DNA of 64,000 nt from CAYWGR01 sp964458015 (GCA_964458015.1 CAYWGR010000002.1:1-64000); one strand, 5' to 3'; numbered from the stretch's first letter, positions 33,945 to 42,932 are shown. The notes: generated by a model not told the origin, from the letters alone. Numbers and translations: made by a program.

Positions 33945-34607
33945 TCAATACAGAGGCTCCTTATTTTCCTTATAGTGCTCACGACTCCAGGTAATGCATT
34001 CCTCAATCCGTCGGCGTATCTCCTTATCGTCAGCCCTGCTCTCAAGTTTAGCCAACAATTCCAGCAGCCGCCGTTTGCCGCCAAGAACATGATTCAATAC
34101 GTCTAACGACTTGATGCGGAGTGTACCGTCGTCAGATTTCTCAACGTTTTCAATCATTGTTGGCACCGCGGGTCGGCCAATCTTTACCAGTGCATTCCAC
34201 ACAGGTGCGTCGAAACGGCATGAACGCGACCGCATCTTTCGACCTGGTTCGTCAGCTAAGGCCCGAGACAACGTGGGTACAGCCTCCACGGCGTGCAACT
34301 CGCCGAGCAGGTAGGCTGCCGCGCAACGTGCCCGATCGGAATAGTGTGTTGCGTTGGCCGGGTCAATCAACGGGAGCAATTGCTGCACTGTTGCCAAACG
34401 GCCTTTTAGAATTGCATCTACGGCTGCATCGCAGGTTCGAGGCTCTTCTGAGCATAGGTTTTCAATACCGGACACAGTTTCCTCTTCTTTTCCTTTGGGG
34501 CTTGAGTCTGCGGAGGCCGTCGCAGATAGCATAACAATGACTGCGGCCACAACAGTTACCGCTTGTTTACAAACCCACCGGCCGGTACGATTCACAGGTA
34601 GTTTCAT
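33945..34607 (-). CDS. Exported HEAT-repeat protein
   Basis: A 220-residue protein with a signal peptide (KQAVTVVAAVIVMLSATASAD) and short alpha-helical HEAT-like units: RCAAAYLLGELHAVEAVPTL, VWNALVKIGRPAVPTMIENV and TLRIKSLDVLNHVLGGKRRL. HEAT scaffolds mediate protein contacts. It sits between the GPGG/PKD protein and the PstS-like protein on the same strand, with GGGAG before the start, and is presumably an assembly partner of that surface system. No catalytic feature is visible. Confidence 0.7.
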   Translation of the reverse strand: MKLPVNRTGRWVCKQAVTVVAAVIVMLSATASADSSPKGKEEETVSGIENLCSEEPRTCDAAVDAILKGRLATVQQLLPLIDPANATHYSDRARCAAAYLLGELHAVEAVPTLSRALADEPGRKMRSRSCRFDAPVWNALVKIGRPAVPTMIENVEKSDDGTLRIKSLDVLNHVLGGKRRLLELLAKLESRADDKEIRRRIEECITWSREHYKENKEPLY

Positions 34608-34669
34608 AGCTTACTCCCAATTGTAGATGGTTTAGCAGTAACGATTGCGGCAAACATACCCTGATAACA

Positions 34670-36814
34670 TTATGGTGCCTTCACCGTGATAGTGACCGTG
34701 GCTGCATCGCTTTCATACGTGTTTGGGTTATGTTGGTTAAGACCTTTGGTAATATCGCTAATCTTCAATGAGAATACAAGCGTGGCCCGGCCGATGGGGG
34801 CATTAAATGTCGGTTCTTTGGCAGTATCATCGGATAGAGATACATTGGGACCTTGAGTTTGGGTCCACTTGTAGGTCCATGTATCATTGTCTGCATCTGT
34901 GGCATTCCCGTGCAAAGTCACTCCTTGTTGTTGGCTGTTGACAGTTTGGTTAGCTCCGGCATTAGCTACAGGCTTCGAGTTTGTGATATTCTCTGCCGGA
35001 ACTCCTGGATTATGATTATTGGTACCATTCTCAACACAATTGGGCAGAACACCTGTACCGTTGAAATGCCAATATGCATTAGTTGTGGTACTGATTCTGG
35101 ACCACGCATAGCCATCGTGCCAATACGCAATTTCCCAAAAATCACACCTCTTAGTAACCTGCTTAAAACCATCAGCGTCGAAACCTGGCTCGTCGATGCT
35201 AAACGCCTTATTTGGTTTGGTAGCGGTAGGGTATTGGGTATCCCCTGAATGAGAATGCTCATCCCACTGCCAACTCAAATCATTTTTAGGCACAACCCTA
35301 TTTCCGGCTCCGTTGAACTGTGCCAGAGCGGTCTCTATGATTTTGCGCTCCAACTTAAAGCTGAACTTACCGTCGTCTCCATCCACACCATATCTGAAAG
35401 TAACCCCGCGAGCGGGCCAGTTGATTCCGTTTGGTTCAAATAGGAGTGTAGCTTCCATCTTTCCAGCCGTCCAGGTTGCTCCGTTCTTACCGTCCCAATT
35501 GAATTCACATTTGGCGGTGTTGGTACCACTCTGATCGCTGAATCGCCGTGTGTTGTCGCCGTCCAAGTCGCCAGAGACTTTTGGTGCCGCCCACGTCACC
35601 TTGAACACCGTACGCATCTTCGTTTTCGTGCTTCCGCCGCTTAATGCCTGAATTTGCACCGCATCACCACTATTGGCCGTTGCCGACTGGCTACTATATC
35701 GCACGGTGATGCTGGCGAGATTCGTCGCGGTTGTGGTACCTGTTTCAGTGATTGTGGCAAGAGTTCCACCCTGGCCAACGTCCCAATTCACGTTGCCGCT
35801 GAACCCGAAGTCAGTGCTGGCGAATGTCTCGGTCGGGTTGAGGGTTGTATCTTGCTGTCCACCGGGCCACGCTTTCCACTCGGTAGGCTCCAATGGTGCC
35901 AGTCGCACGTAATCCCTGGCAGTATCTTCGCCGCCTTTGAGATTCGAGTCCCATTGGAACGTGGCAGTGATGCTGCCGGACAGGGTGAAATTCTCGTTGG
36001 TGAGGATTGCATACTGCACATGATCGAATCCGCCAGGCGGGACGCGAATACTGCCGGTATATTTTGCCCCACCGGAAACCTTGTAAAGAGCAACACCCTG
36101 TGCAGCAACATTAAAAGTCAAAGTCCCAACATTACCATCGGAACTGGCTGGCCCAGTCCAATGTGGCCGCAGAGTAAGTGTGAGAATCTTGTATGCGGAG
36201 TCCGTGGGCAACGAAGAGGGGAGTGTTCCAGTCACAAGCGATGGCGGCAAATACAGTCCGCCGCTAGGCGTAGCCTCTGCTGCGTCCTCCGCACAACTGC
36301 CGCTTGGCGTCCAATGATCGCCGGAATGAACACCCAACGAGTCCACGTCGATGTCGATGTCGCCCACCGAGGCGTCGAAGTGGGGTGGTTGTCCGCCGGG
36401 ACCGCCCGGGCCGGGCCTCTTGAGAAGTCCGTGAAAAAGTACGCCCGGCCAACAATTGTTGTATTCCGCCGCCACCGTTGATGTATATCCCGCCCATATG
36501 TGCATGTCGTCGCTCGCCTGAATGCGATTCCAGACAGTGTAACCGCTTTTCTCGATAACCTTCGACGATTCGCTGTTGGTTATGATCCACCAGTCATCTG
36601 GCCGCGCGAGCGTGACGTAGATGCCGGAGAAACCTTGTCCAATGTTGTCAAATGCGATGCCAACGTCCTTGTTAACCTGGAGTTTGGCCTGAATGTTGCC
36701 CTCGTCGCCAAGACTGCGGACATTTATTCCCAGGGTTAAGGCAAGTATCGCACAGACGGAAATGCACACTCCGCGAACTACTTCCAAGATTACTGTCCTG
36801 TACTTCAACATCAT
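34670..36814 (-). CDS. Large exported protein with GPGGPGG segment and PKD-like C-terminus
   Basis: A 714-residue protein. The start at 36814 (MMLKYRTVIL) follows AAAAGGAA closely; the longer frame to 36886 has no such site. After a hydrophobic signal (VVRGVCISVCAILALTLG) come beta-rich repeats, a proline/glycine patch (RPGPGGPGGQPPHFDA) followed by an Asp-rich DIDIDVDS run, and at the C-terminus a PKD/K319-like domain (SKPVANAGANQTVNSQQQGV onward, ending TVTITVKAP). It is paralogous to the protein beginning at 62322, which has the same GGPGGPGQPP patch and DVDFDAD run. Both genes directly follow a TPR protein gene, so each TPR protein likely handles its downstream partner. Confidence 0.7.
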   Translation of the reverse strand: MMLKYRTVILEVVRGVCISVCAILALTLGINVRSLGDEGNIQAKLQVNKDVGIAFDNIGQGFSGIYVTLARPDDWWIITNSESSKVIEKSGYTVWNRIQASDDMHIWAGYTSTVAAEYNNCWPGVLFHGLLKRPGPGGPGGQPPHFDASVGDIDIDVDSLGVHSGDHWTPSGSCAEDAAEATPSGGLYLPPSLVTGTLPSSLPTDSAYKILTLTLRPHWTGPASSDGNVGTLTFNVAAQGVALYKVSGGAKYTGSIRVPPGGFDHVQYAILTNENFTLSGSITATFQWDSNLKGGEDTARDYVRLAPLEPTEWKAWPGGQQDTTLNPTETFASTDFGFSGNVNWDVGQGGTLATITETGTTTATNLASITVRYSSQSATANSGDAVQIQALSGGSTKTKMRTVFKVTWAAPKVSGDLDGDNTRRFSDQSGTNTAKCEFNWDGKNGATWTAGKMEATLLFEPNGINWPARGVTFRYGVDGDDGKFSFKLERKIIETALAQFNGAGNRVVPKNDLSWQWDEHSHSGDTQYPTATKPNKAFSIDEPGFDADGFKQVTKRCDFWEIAYWHDGYAWSRISTTTNAYWHFNGTGVLPNCVENGTNNHNPGVPAENITNSKPVANAGANQTVNSQQQGVTLHGNATDADNDTWTYKWTQTQGPNVSLSDDTAKEPTFNAPIGRATLVFSLKISDITKGLNQHNPNTYESDAATVTITVKAP

Positions 36815-36897
36815 CAAGTTCCTTTTATAACAAATGACTATTTTACTTAGATGAAACGCCCGCCCCCTCATTCGCCTGACGGGCAAGGGAAACTATG

Positions 36898-37191
36898 TCA
36901 AATAGCCTTCTTTGATTGTGAGTCTTTGGGTGACGATTCTATGCCCTTTTGGTTGTCTGACTGATCTACCGGCTGTTTGTTTTCGTCAGACAGCGCGCCG
37001 AGCTTGGCAAGTTGTGCCCGCGCGCCCTCTGCAAGCGACGAACGAGGATGTTTTGCCAAGAAATCTTTCAATACCTTCTTTGCATCGTCAGGACGATTTG
37101 TCCAAAGGTAAATCACGCTGATATAAAACGTGCTGGAATCCGACTCGATGCTGTCGGGGTATTCTCGCGTCACTCGCGTCCAGGTGGCCAC
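36898..37191 (-). pseudogene. C-terminal TPR fragment separated by an in-frame TGA
   Basis: The frame continues, without any shift, from the 37219-39774 gene through a single TGA at 37221-37219. Codons after it read NQYHNPDAAVATWTRVTREY, which aligns with NNFFEDKAKAATQFMVVVKRY in the paralogue at 59524. The 97 residues form a final TPR-like hairpin plus a polar Lys/Ser tail. As a separate gene it would need to start at GTG 37191, which has no ribosome site. It is therefore annotated as the detached C-terminus of the TPR protein. Confidence 0.7.
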
Positions 37192-37218
37192 CGCAGCATC
37201 CGGGTTGTGATACTGGTT

Positions 37219-39774
37219 TCAAAGGATGTTAGCAGCAAGGAGCATCGCTTTGCTCGCCCATTCGGCTTTGGGCGCAGATCGAACGGCAACGACGTAATCT
37301 TTTAGCGATTCTTCGGGTTTGAATTCATCACCATCAAAGCTGAAATAGTTGCGAGCGCGTTTGAAGTGCGCATAGGATTTCTGCTCACGGGTAGCTTTAG
37401 GCACGGCACCTGAAATTATCCGATTACAGAGGTCAAGCGATTGATGCCATTCCTCACCGGCGTGATAGGCGTCGGCAAGCATTAGAATCAGCCGAGCCTT
37501 TTCGTTGCCAGCACGAACGGCATCGGGCGTGAGCGACTTACCGGCTTTGGCGACCTCAATCAGACGCTCGATACCCGTGGGGATCGTGCCATGCACGACG
37601 ATCATGTTCCTTTCCGGCGAAAGCAACTTGGCCTTCTCAAAAAAGGCAATGGCTGTGGATGAGGAACGATCATTCGGAGCAGCGAGGCGAGGATCTTTGA
37701 CTTCTGATTTTTCTTTGTCTTGATCGCCCTGACTAAGATATTCGACCAAGCCTGCACGCACATAAATATCATAGCCAACCTCTTTGAGGGACCGCAAAGT
37801 ATCCGATTGATCGTCCACCAAGTTGTTTTTCGCTTCCGCTGCCTTCGCATGGTCAAGGTGTTCGTACCAAGCTGTTGCCGCTTCGGCGAGCGTTCTTGCA
37901 GCGGGCAGATCGAACTGGCGTTCCAGCTTCACGTCGATCAACCGCACTTGGGCTTCTCCCGTCCACGGACTGGTGGGGTATTTGTTGGCGAGTTCCTCAA
38001 ATGCCGCCAGGGCTTCATCCGGCTTCTCGGCATCCGTAAAAAGTACACCCGCATGATAAAGAGCCTCAGACACGTGACGACTGGAGGGATAGCGTTGCCG
38101 CAAGTCGTTCCAAGTGGGCAAGGCTTTTAACCGAGCCGCGATTAACGCCTTCTTTTGCTGTTGTCGGACCGATTCCGTAACAACCGGCTTGCCTTTTTCC
38201 TCGGGGGCTTTCTTGGCTGGTGTCGTGGTTTCAACAGCTATCCGCTCGGTCAATAATGCCAATTCCCGCAACGTTTCGTCATGCCAGGAACCGCCAGGAT
38301 ATTCTTTGAGACTTGTATTGTAGGCAACCACCGCTGGCATGAGGGGCGAGACAGGGGCCGGTGGTGCGACTGGCTTTGCACCCTTCTTTGGAGAAATCGT
38401 GATCGTTGCTTGTGAAGTTGGACCACCACCCGTCGCCACGAGGATGCGGGCAAAGCCCAAACCGGCGAAGGAACGGTGCGGTGCAGACCGGCTGCGCATG
38501 GAGCCGTTCAAAGGCAAAGTGAAATAGCCTCGGGCAAGATCGTATTGGCGAAGCACTTTGTAGACCGTGCCAAGGGCAATGGCGACCGCTGCTCGATCAT
38601 CGCCGATGGCTAATTCGGCAGGATACAACCGCATTCGCTTCTTGGATGCTTCGATAAGCCGGTCGAGCAACGGATTGGGAGATACCTTTTGTGCTTGCTG
38701 AAATGCCTGCTCGGCAACATCGTATCGACCAGCGACCAGCGAGACGATGCCCTGCCTAAGGTAGATATCATAAGCAGTATCTTTCCATGAGTTACTTGAA
38801 GAAACGGTGTTTTTAGAAGCTTCACGGCGATGAGTGGTCTGTTTTTCTTTCTTTTCCTCAGCAGGCTTGTCGAGCGTCTTGAGCGTTTCCGTTGCGGCCG
38901 TCGCATGTTCGGCAGCCTTTTTCATATTCAATTCGGCTTGTAGCACTGCATCGACCATCGCTACATGAGCCTGCCCACGCCACGGACCTGCGGGGAATTC
39001 CTTGATAAACTTCTGCCAATGATCCACGGCTTGTGAAAAGTTCCCGGCACTCAAGAAACACTGGCCGATGCGAAAACCCGAGGCGTGTGCCCATTCGCTC
39101 TTTGGATACATGGCGCGGACTTGGGCGAAGAGTTGACCAGCTTCAGCGAACTTTTTCTCTACACGAAGCCTTTCTGCTTCGTCATACATCCGCTTTGCCC
39201 AACCAGCAGTAAAGTTGCTGGTAAGCCGCCCGCGTAACAAAGCAAGAGCATACCCGTCTTTCACGCCCTTGTATTGCAGGACTTGCAGTCCAAAATCCAC
39301 GGCCTTCTTGGCTTTCTCTGTATCACCGTTGGCCATGTAAATCACGGCCAAAACATCGGCGGCTTCGGCAGTAGTATCGCTGTGAGGATTGCTTTCCAGC
39401 ATCTTCTCCAGGGATTTAATGGCTTCATCCGATTTGCCATCTAATGCGAGAAGCCAAGCCTTGTAGATTTTAGTCTGTTGACCGCCTGTCACATCATTGC
39501 CCGGTTTGGCCATCTGATTTAGATATTTTCGGGCCTGCTCCTTCTGCCCAAGCGCCAAAAGAACGCGAGCGTAGACAGCGGATACTTTCTTGCGATCATC
39601 GGCTGTACCTCGCTGTAGTATAGTGTTAGCCACCTGAAAGGCTGTTTTATAGTCTTCTTTGCCAATCGCTTGATCCAGATCGCTCCATTTCGGCGCGGTA
39701 GTTTGGGCAATACACAGTGCCGAAATAAAAGTAATAGAGGCAAAACCACATGCAAGTACGTAGTTTCTGCGCAT
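37219..39774 (-). CDS. Exported TPR protein, interrupted near its C-terminus
   Basis: An 851-residue exported repeat protein. The start MRRNYVLACGFASI follows GGGGGA and matches the paralogue at 59524; the longer frame to 39846 is rejected. After the signal peptide many TPR-like units follow, for example YARVLLALGQKEQARKYLNQM and LVAGRYDVAEQAFQQAQKV. A 46-residue Lys/Thr-rich insert (around KPAEEKKEKQTTHRREASK) is absent from the paralogue. Residues 25-260 are about 90% identical to the paralogue, whereas the C-terminal third has diverged. An in-frame TGA then truncates the protein about 100 residues short. Tol-Pal- or Bam-associated repeat proteins are the nearest functional idea; it probably escorts the exported protein encoded next. 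Confidence 0.8.
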   Translation of the reverse strand: MRRNYVLACGFASITFISALCIAQTTAPKWSDLDQAIGKEDYKTAFQVANTILQRGTADDRKKVSAVYARVLLALGQKEQARKYLNQMAKPGNDVTGGQQTKIYKAWLLALDGKSDEAIKSLEKMLESNPHSDTTAEAADVLAVIYMANGDTEKAKKAVDFGLQVLQYKGVKDGYALALLRGRLTSNFTAGWAKRMYDEAERLRVEKKFAEAGQLFAQVRAMYPKSEWAHASGFRIGQCFLSAGNFSQAVDHWQKFIKEFPAGPWRGQAHVAMVDAVLQAELNMKKAAEHATAATETLKTLDKPAEEKKEKQTTHRREASKNTVSSSNSWKDTAYDIYLRQGIVSLVAGRYDVAEQAFQQAQKVSPNPLLDRLIEASKKRMRLYPAELAIGDDRAAVAIALGTVYKVLRQYDLARGYFTLPLNGSMRSRSAPHRSFAGLGFARILVATGGGPTSQATITISPKKGAKPVAPPAPVSPLMPAVVAYNTSLKEYPGGSWHDETLRELALLTERIAVETTTPAKKAPEEKGKPVVTESVRQQQKKALIAARLKALPTWNDLRQRYPSSRHVSEALYHAGVLFTDAEKPDEALAAFEELANKYPTSPWTGEAQVRLIDVKLERQFDLPAARTLAEAATAWYEHLDHAKAAEAKNNLVDDQSDTLRSLKEVGYDIYVRAGLVEYLSQGDQDKEKSEVKDPRLAAPNDRSSSTAIAFFEKAKLLSPERNMIVVHGTIPTGIERLIEVAKAGKSLTPDAVRAGNEKARLILMLADAYHAGEEWHQSLDLCNRIISGAVPKATREQKSYAHFKRARNYFSFDGDEFKPEESLKDYVVAVRSAPKAEWASKAMLLAANIL

Positions 39775-39921
39775 AAAGCATCCCCCGATGCGAATAAGTC
39801 GCTGCATACTGATTAGACGTGCAACTTCAGTTTGTGAGGAACACACGGCTCCGAGGACAAATGGTGTCTATCCCGAATATCAATACCACCTATTGGAAAT
39901 ACTTTTGAAGAGCTGAAAGCG

Positions 39922-39949
39922 AGTGTAGGGATTTCGTCGTTTTCGTCAA
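39922..39949 (-). promoter_or_regulatory. Promoter of the TPR gene, copy A
   Basis: Minus-strand ATGCTTGACG (-35 TTGACG at 39949-39944), 16-base spacer, TACACT (39927-39922), then TCGC-x-TTCA. The same layout ATGCTTGACA, 16 bases, TAAGAT, TCGC-x-TTCA occurs upstream of the paralogue at 59350-59377, so the promoter was duplicated with the gene and has been retained. Confidence 0.6.
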
Positions 39950-39951
39950 GC

Positions 39952-40485
39952 ATGGTGAACCACCGGAAAACAGAATTTTTGAGTAGAAAGACGGCACGGT
40001 TGATGCGAAAAACACGCAAGTCGTTTGTCGTAAAATGTTTCCGAAAGAATAAGTTGGTCAAAAATTCTTGCGTAATCCCCCCTAAAAATATGCTCTGTTC
40101 CCACCATGGAAGACTTTTTTGGATCGACAAAAATGGTTTTATAAAACCAATTGTAAAAAAGGAACCTCCTCGTCCCGTGGCTGGCGACATTGCCGCTTAC
40201 ATGGCGCTCAGCAATGCCGACATCGAGCGTAAGATGGCCAATGGTGCGGACGTGAGCAAGATGAAGCCGCATGGTCCCTTGCCTTGCACTCTCAAGGTTC
40301 GACTTGCCAAGAGCAAGAAGGGATTCATTTGGCACATTCCCGAAGTTCAGGAATGCTCTCTGCCGTTCTCGAATCTTCCCGCATTGGAAGTCATCAAGAG
40401 CGAAATTGATAAGTTTCTCACGGTCAAGGATGACGGTGTGCAGTCCGTGAAGGAAGAACCGGGCAAGAAGGCTCGCGCTCGATAG
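39952..40485 (+). CDS. Hypothetical protein
   Basis: The frame reads 177 residues, with internal ATGs at 40090 and 40189 that may be the true start; the N-terminal part is AT-rich and lies over the divergent TPR promoter, so the shorter form is more likely. The body contains IKPIVKKEPPRPVAGDIAAYM, NADIERKMANGADVSKMKPHG and the final basic KKARAR. No family is recognised. It opens a run of small plus-strand genes ending at the recombinase gene (41935), which suggests it belongs to that accessory cassette. Confidence 0.4.
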   Translation: MVNHRKTEFLSRKTARLMRKTRKSFVVKCFRKNKLVKNSCVIPPKNMLCSHHGRLFWIDKNGFIKPIVKKEPPRPVAGDIAAYMALSNADIERKMANGADVSKMKPHGPLPCTLKVRLAKSKKGFIWHIPEVQECSLPFSNLPALEVIKSEIDKFLTVKDDGVQSVKEEPGKKARAR

Positions 40486-40493
40486 GCTGTCTA

Positions 40494-40622
40494 ATGCGAT
40501 ACCTGCTTCTCTTTGTTGTGCTATTGGTGACGGGCTGTCAAGCCGGATTCGATACTCGGCTTCAGCAGCCGCAGCAGCAACAGTGGCGATTCGACCCATA
40601 CACGGGCGCGCCGCTTCGTTAA
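40494..40622 (+). CDS. Small lipoprotein, 42 residues
   Basis: A short gene with a complete lipoprotein signal: MRYLLLFVVLLVTGC (lipobox LVTGC), then QAGFDTRLQQPQQQQWRFDP and a short end TGAPLR. The mature part would have 28 residues and a Gln-rich segment. It starts nine bases after the stop of the preceding gene. Entry-exclusion or lysis-type lipoproteins of mobile elements have this size and form, but the function cannot be read here. Confidence 0.6.
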   Translation: MRYLLLFVVLLVTGCQAGFDTRLQQPQQQQWRFDPYTGAPLR

Positions 40623-40755
40623 TCACACTCGTCATGCCTCTCAATGTGCATGGGCGAGTTCACAAAGCCGGTGAGGGTGGTTGCTTGTTACGCAGCCGTG
40701 GGTGGTTATGTGGGCGCGAAAGCGCAGTAACCGGCTTTCCTTTTTGGAGATCCAA

Positions 40756-40971
40756 ATGAAAAACAAACAGTTCATCGCTGAACTAATCCCTTCTGATCTT
40801 CTTGATATCGCCATTGATTGGATTGTGGACAATCTGCCTCCCGACGAAGTGTTCGACGAGGACACCTTGTTTGAATGGTGTAAGTCGAATGCCAACCATG
40901 CAGAGGATGTCTGCCCTGACATTCTTCTCCACGAGTGGGCCATGGATAACGGCTATGTGGAGGAAGAATGA
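40756..40971 (+). CDS. Small acidic hypothetical protein
   Basis: 71 residues starting MKNKQFIAELIPSDLLDIAI after GGAG at good spacing. It is acidic and helical (DEVFDEDTLFEWCKSNANH, EWAMDNGYVEEE) with two Cys. No family is recognised. It overlaps the next gene by four bases (ATGA), so the two are co-translated in the accessory cassette between 40.5 and 41.8 kb. Confidence 0.6.
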   Translation: MKNKQFIAELIPSDLLDIAIDWIVDNLPPDEVFDEDTLFEWCKSNANHAEDVCPDILLHEWAMDNGYVEEE

Positions 40972-41264
40972 ATTGTGTGAATTGTGTGAAATGCAAAGTC
41001 CTCCTTTATGACGGACAGTGGAAAAGAAAACTCGGCCGGGAAGTGGTGGTATCGGCTCTGCGACGATCCGTCTTCGGTGATTGCACTCTTACGGAATTGA
41101 CTTTCCTAGAACCCGGTGACGATGTCGCCTTTGAAATTGATATCGCGGTCGCGACGGACTGGTCGGACGAGGAAAACGTTTGTGACAGGATCATCGAAAG
41201 ACTTCTTCAATTCGAGCCTGAGTACGAAAGCATGATCGAAGTTGAGGTCTACGATGCCCGTTGA
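40968..41264 (+). CDS. Hypothetical protein with N-terminal Cys cluster
   Basis: 98 residues beginning MNCVNCVKCKVLLYDG, three Cys within ten residues that could bind zinc, followed by an alternating beta-strand-like region (LTELTFLEPGDDVAFEID) and an acidic helix. It overlaps the upstream gene by four and the downstream gene by eleven bases, an arrangement typical of phage or integrative-element operons. Function unknown. Confidence 0.6.
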   Translation: MNCVNCVKCKVLLYDGQWKRKLGREVVVSALRRSVFGDCTLTELTFLEPGDDVAFEIDIAVATDWSDEENVCDRIIERLLQFEPEYESMIEVEVYDAR

Positions 41265-41760
41265 AGCCGTTCTGATTACCACCCCCTCGATCGACTTTAC
41301 CACGCTGCTCGGGCTGACGCACGAGACTCTGGACCGCAACATCGCAGGGGCTGCTGACTCCAGCCATCGGAAGATGGTGGACGCTGAAAAGTATCTTACG
41401 TGCCTCGCGGCATTGAAAAGTGTGGAAGCGATCATTACTCCCGATCTATTGGCCCATGTCTCTTTCAGCGTCCTGATTATCGCCGATGAACTGGATCTTC
41501 TCGACATCCTCGGCAGAACCGGAATGTCGTTCGTCGTGGCGGAAACCACCGTTTCCGGCGTCAGCATTGCAGTCGCAACAGGAACACTGAGGCAATGGAA
41601 AGAAGCCGTGATCTCGGGAACCAGCGAGGCGGCGGCATCCGTTACACGCACTTGCTACTCAAAAATTCTTCTGCTGTTTGATCGTGCCGGTTTGACCTCC
41701 GTGTGGAGCGATTATCAACGAAGCACGGATCGCAGCGGCTTTTTATTGGCTAGCAAGTAA
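41254..41760 (+). CDS. Hypothetical accessory protein
   Basis: 168 residues starting MPVEAVLITTPSIDFTT within the end of the preceding gene. It looks alpha-helical with hydrophobic positions (HVSFSVLIIADELDLLDIL) and a C-terminal region with a Tyr and basic residues (SKILLLFDRAGLTSVWSDYQ). No domain is recognised. It closes the cassette of small plus-strand genes and is followed by the iteron-like leader of the recombinase gene. Confidence 0.5.
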   Translation: MPVEAVLITTPSIDFTTLLGLTHETLDRNIAGAADSSHRKMVDAEKYLTCLAALKSVEAIITPDLLAHVSFSVLIIADELDLLDILGRTGMSFVVAETTVSGVSIAVATGTLRQWKEAVISGTSEAAASVTRTCYSKILLLFDRAGLTSVWSDYQRSTDRSGFLLASK

Positions 41761-41823
41761 GGTGGGAAAAACCGCAACAAGCGGGTTTCCGGGGGTATTT
41801 ATCCAAAAAAGCGTCGTAGATTT

Positions 41824-41908
41824 GACTGCAATCCATCACTTTTGCAGTCGAATTCGTTGGACTTTTCGTTCGTTTCTAATCAAAATTGAGTAAAGCAGTC
41901 AAAACTGC
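41824..41908 (+). repeat. GACTGC/GCAGTC motifs before the recombinase gene
   Basis: Four copies of a GCAGT(C) core lie in 85 bases: GACTGCAA at 41824 and TTGCAGTC at 41842 form an inverted pair with a 10-base centre; GCAGT at 41895 and ACTGC at 41904 form a second with a four-base centre. Their position directly upstream of the recombinase gene suits arm-type or regulator binding sites. Confidence 0.45.
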
Positions 41909-41934
41909 GCTACCACATGAAAGGGCCGTAAATC

Positions 41935-42564
41935 ATGGCAACTTGGACCGTTGATAAATCGAGAATTCTTCAACCAGACGAAATCCGACGGGTACTGGAA
42001 GACTTGGCTCGGAAGGGCCGTCGGTCTCTGAACACCCGCATGAATCGCGTGATCTTTCGCCTCGCGTGCTGTGCGGGCCTGCGTGCCTCGGAAATTGCGG
42101 GTTTGGTCATGGGTGACGTGCAGGTAGATTCCAGCCAGCCGAAGATCAGGGCGAGGAAGGAAATTACAAAAGGGCACAAGGCCCGCAAGGTGCCTCTCAC
42201 CTGGGACCAGGGCACCCTCGATGATCTTCGCTCGTGGAAACGATTTCGTCGTGAGCAAGGAGCCGACGACAATGCTCGATTTATTTGCAGCCAGCACAAA
42301 GACACCCTTGGCAATGCCCTTGATCGCCGCAACCTTCGCAAGCGATTTAAGGTGTGCTGCAAATGCCTTGGACCTGAACGGCAAGCGGAAATGACCATTC
42401 ATAACGGGCGGCATTCTTATGTGAGTCATTCGCTTCATGGCGGTCGTGATGTAGCGGCAGTGCGCGAGGCAGTCGGACATAGCTCTCTGTCGGTTACCTC
42501 ACTCTACGCGCACTTAGTTGAAGATTCTTGTGAAATCGGCAACCTCTTCAAATTCGATGGGTGA
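41935..42564 (+). CDS. Minimal tyrosine recombinase
   Basis: A 209-residue recombinase that consists almost only of the catalytic domain. The full set of active-site residues is visible: Arg50 in AGLRASEI, a Lys near 79-82 (TKGHKARKVPL), His156 and Arg159 in IHNGRHSYVSH, His182 in VGHSSLSV and Tyr191 in SLYAHL. The usual N-terminal core-binding SAM-like domain (~90 residues) is missing, although ILQPDEIRRVLEDL opens the catalytic domain normally. Related short enzymes occur in integrons, conjugative transposons and as Xer-like decoys. It is likely the recombinase of the small-gene cassette upstream. Confidence 0.85.
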   Translation: MATWTVDKSRILQPDEIRRVLEDLARKGRRSLNTRMNRVIFRLACCAGLRASEIAGLVMGDVQVDSSQPKIRARKEITKGHKARKVPLTWDQGTLDDLRSWKRFRREQGADDNARFICSQHKDTLGNALDRRNLRKRFKVCCKCLGPERQAEMTIHNGRHSYVSHSLHGGRDVAAVREAVGHSSLSVTSLYAHLVEDSCEIGNLFKFDG

Positions 42565-42616
42565 TTGTTTCGGAGGTGGCGGCTGCCGAAACCCTTGCTG
42601 GATACAATCTGACAAG

Positions 42617-42805
42617 TCAGGTAGTCCAGACGCCCGCCATAATCAAGGTCACTTGGGCAAGGGTGGACAAACTTTTCACAACGGCTAGATCCACAACTTG
42701 TCGGTGGAGACTCTCGCCATCGTCATCGAAGAACTCGATCTGAAATGTGCCGTCTGAGAGCGGCTGGAATTCCAGGGCGGTCGCAATGGCAGGATGAGTT
42801 TGCAT
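42617..42805 (-). CDS. Small hypothetical protein
   Basis: A 62-residue frame on the minus strand, FQIEFFDDDGESLHRQVVDLA in the middle, followed by a hydrophobic end. It lies downstream of the PrimPol gene and convergent with the recombinase. The composition is protein-like but there is no known family and no clear ribosome site. Confidence 0.3.
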   Translation of the reverse strand: MQTHPAIATALEFQPLSDGTFQIEFFDDDGESLHRQVVDLAVVKSLSTLAQVTLIMAGVWTT

Positions 42806-42897
42806 AAGTTTTTCTCGTCGGGATCAAAGGAATCTACCTCGGTGACGCAGATGCAATCCGGCTGCGATGCATCATCTTCATATTGGCGGTAGGAGTG

Positions 42898-42932
42898 TCA
42901 GACGCAGCACGGTTTGGTCGTGCTGCGTCTGA
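42898..42932. terminator. Strong 14-bp hairpin, possible terminator
   Basis: A perfect inverted repeat: arms TCAGACGCAGCACG and CGTGCTGCGTCTGA with a seven-base loop (GTTTGGT), followed on the plus side by TTTATTGC. It lies between the small gene at 42617 and the PrimPol gene and could stop plus-strand transcripts. A second hairpin of the same style is at 46456-46488, and the pair brackets the PrimPol gene. Confidence 0.55.

Noticed and set aside
37219..37221. TGA as a selenocysteine codon
   Set aside because: The aligned residue in the paralogue is Asn, not Cys, and no obvious selenocysteine hairpin follows; a nonsense change or readthrough is simpler.
39946..40644. 232-codon minus-strand frame opposite the hypothetical gene at 39952-40485
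   Set aside because: It opposes a plus-strand frame with more natural composition and runs antisense to the small lipoprotein gene; it is taken as a shadow.
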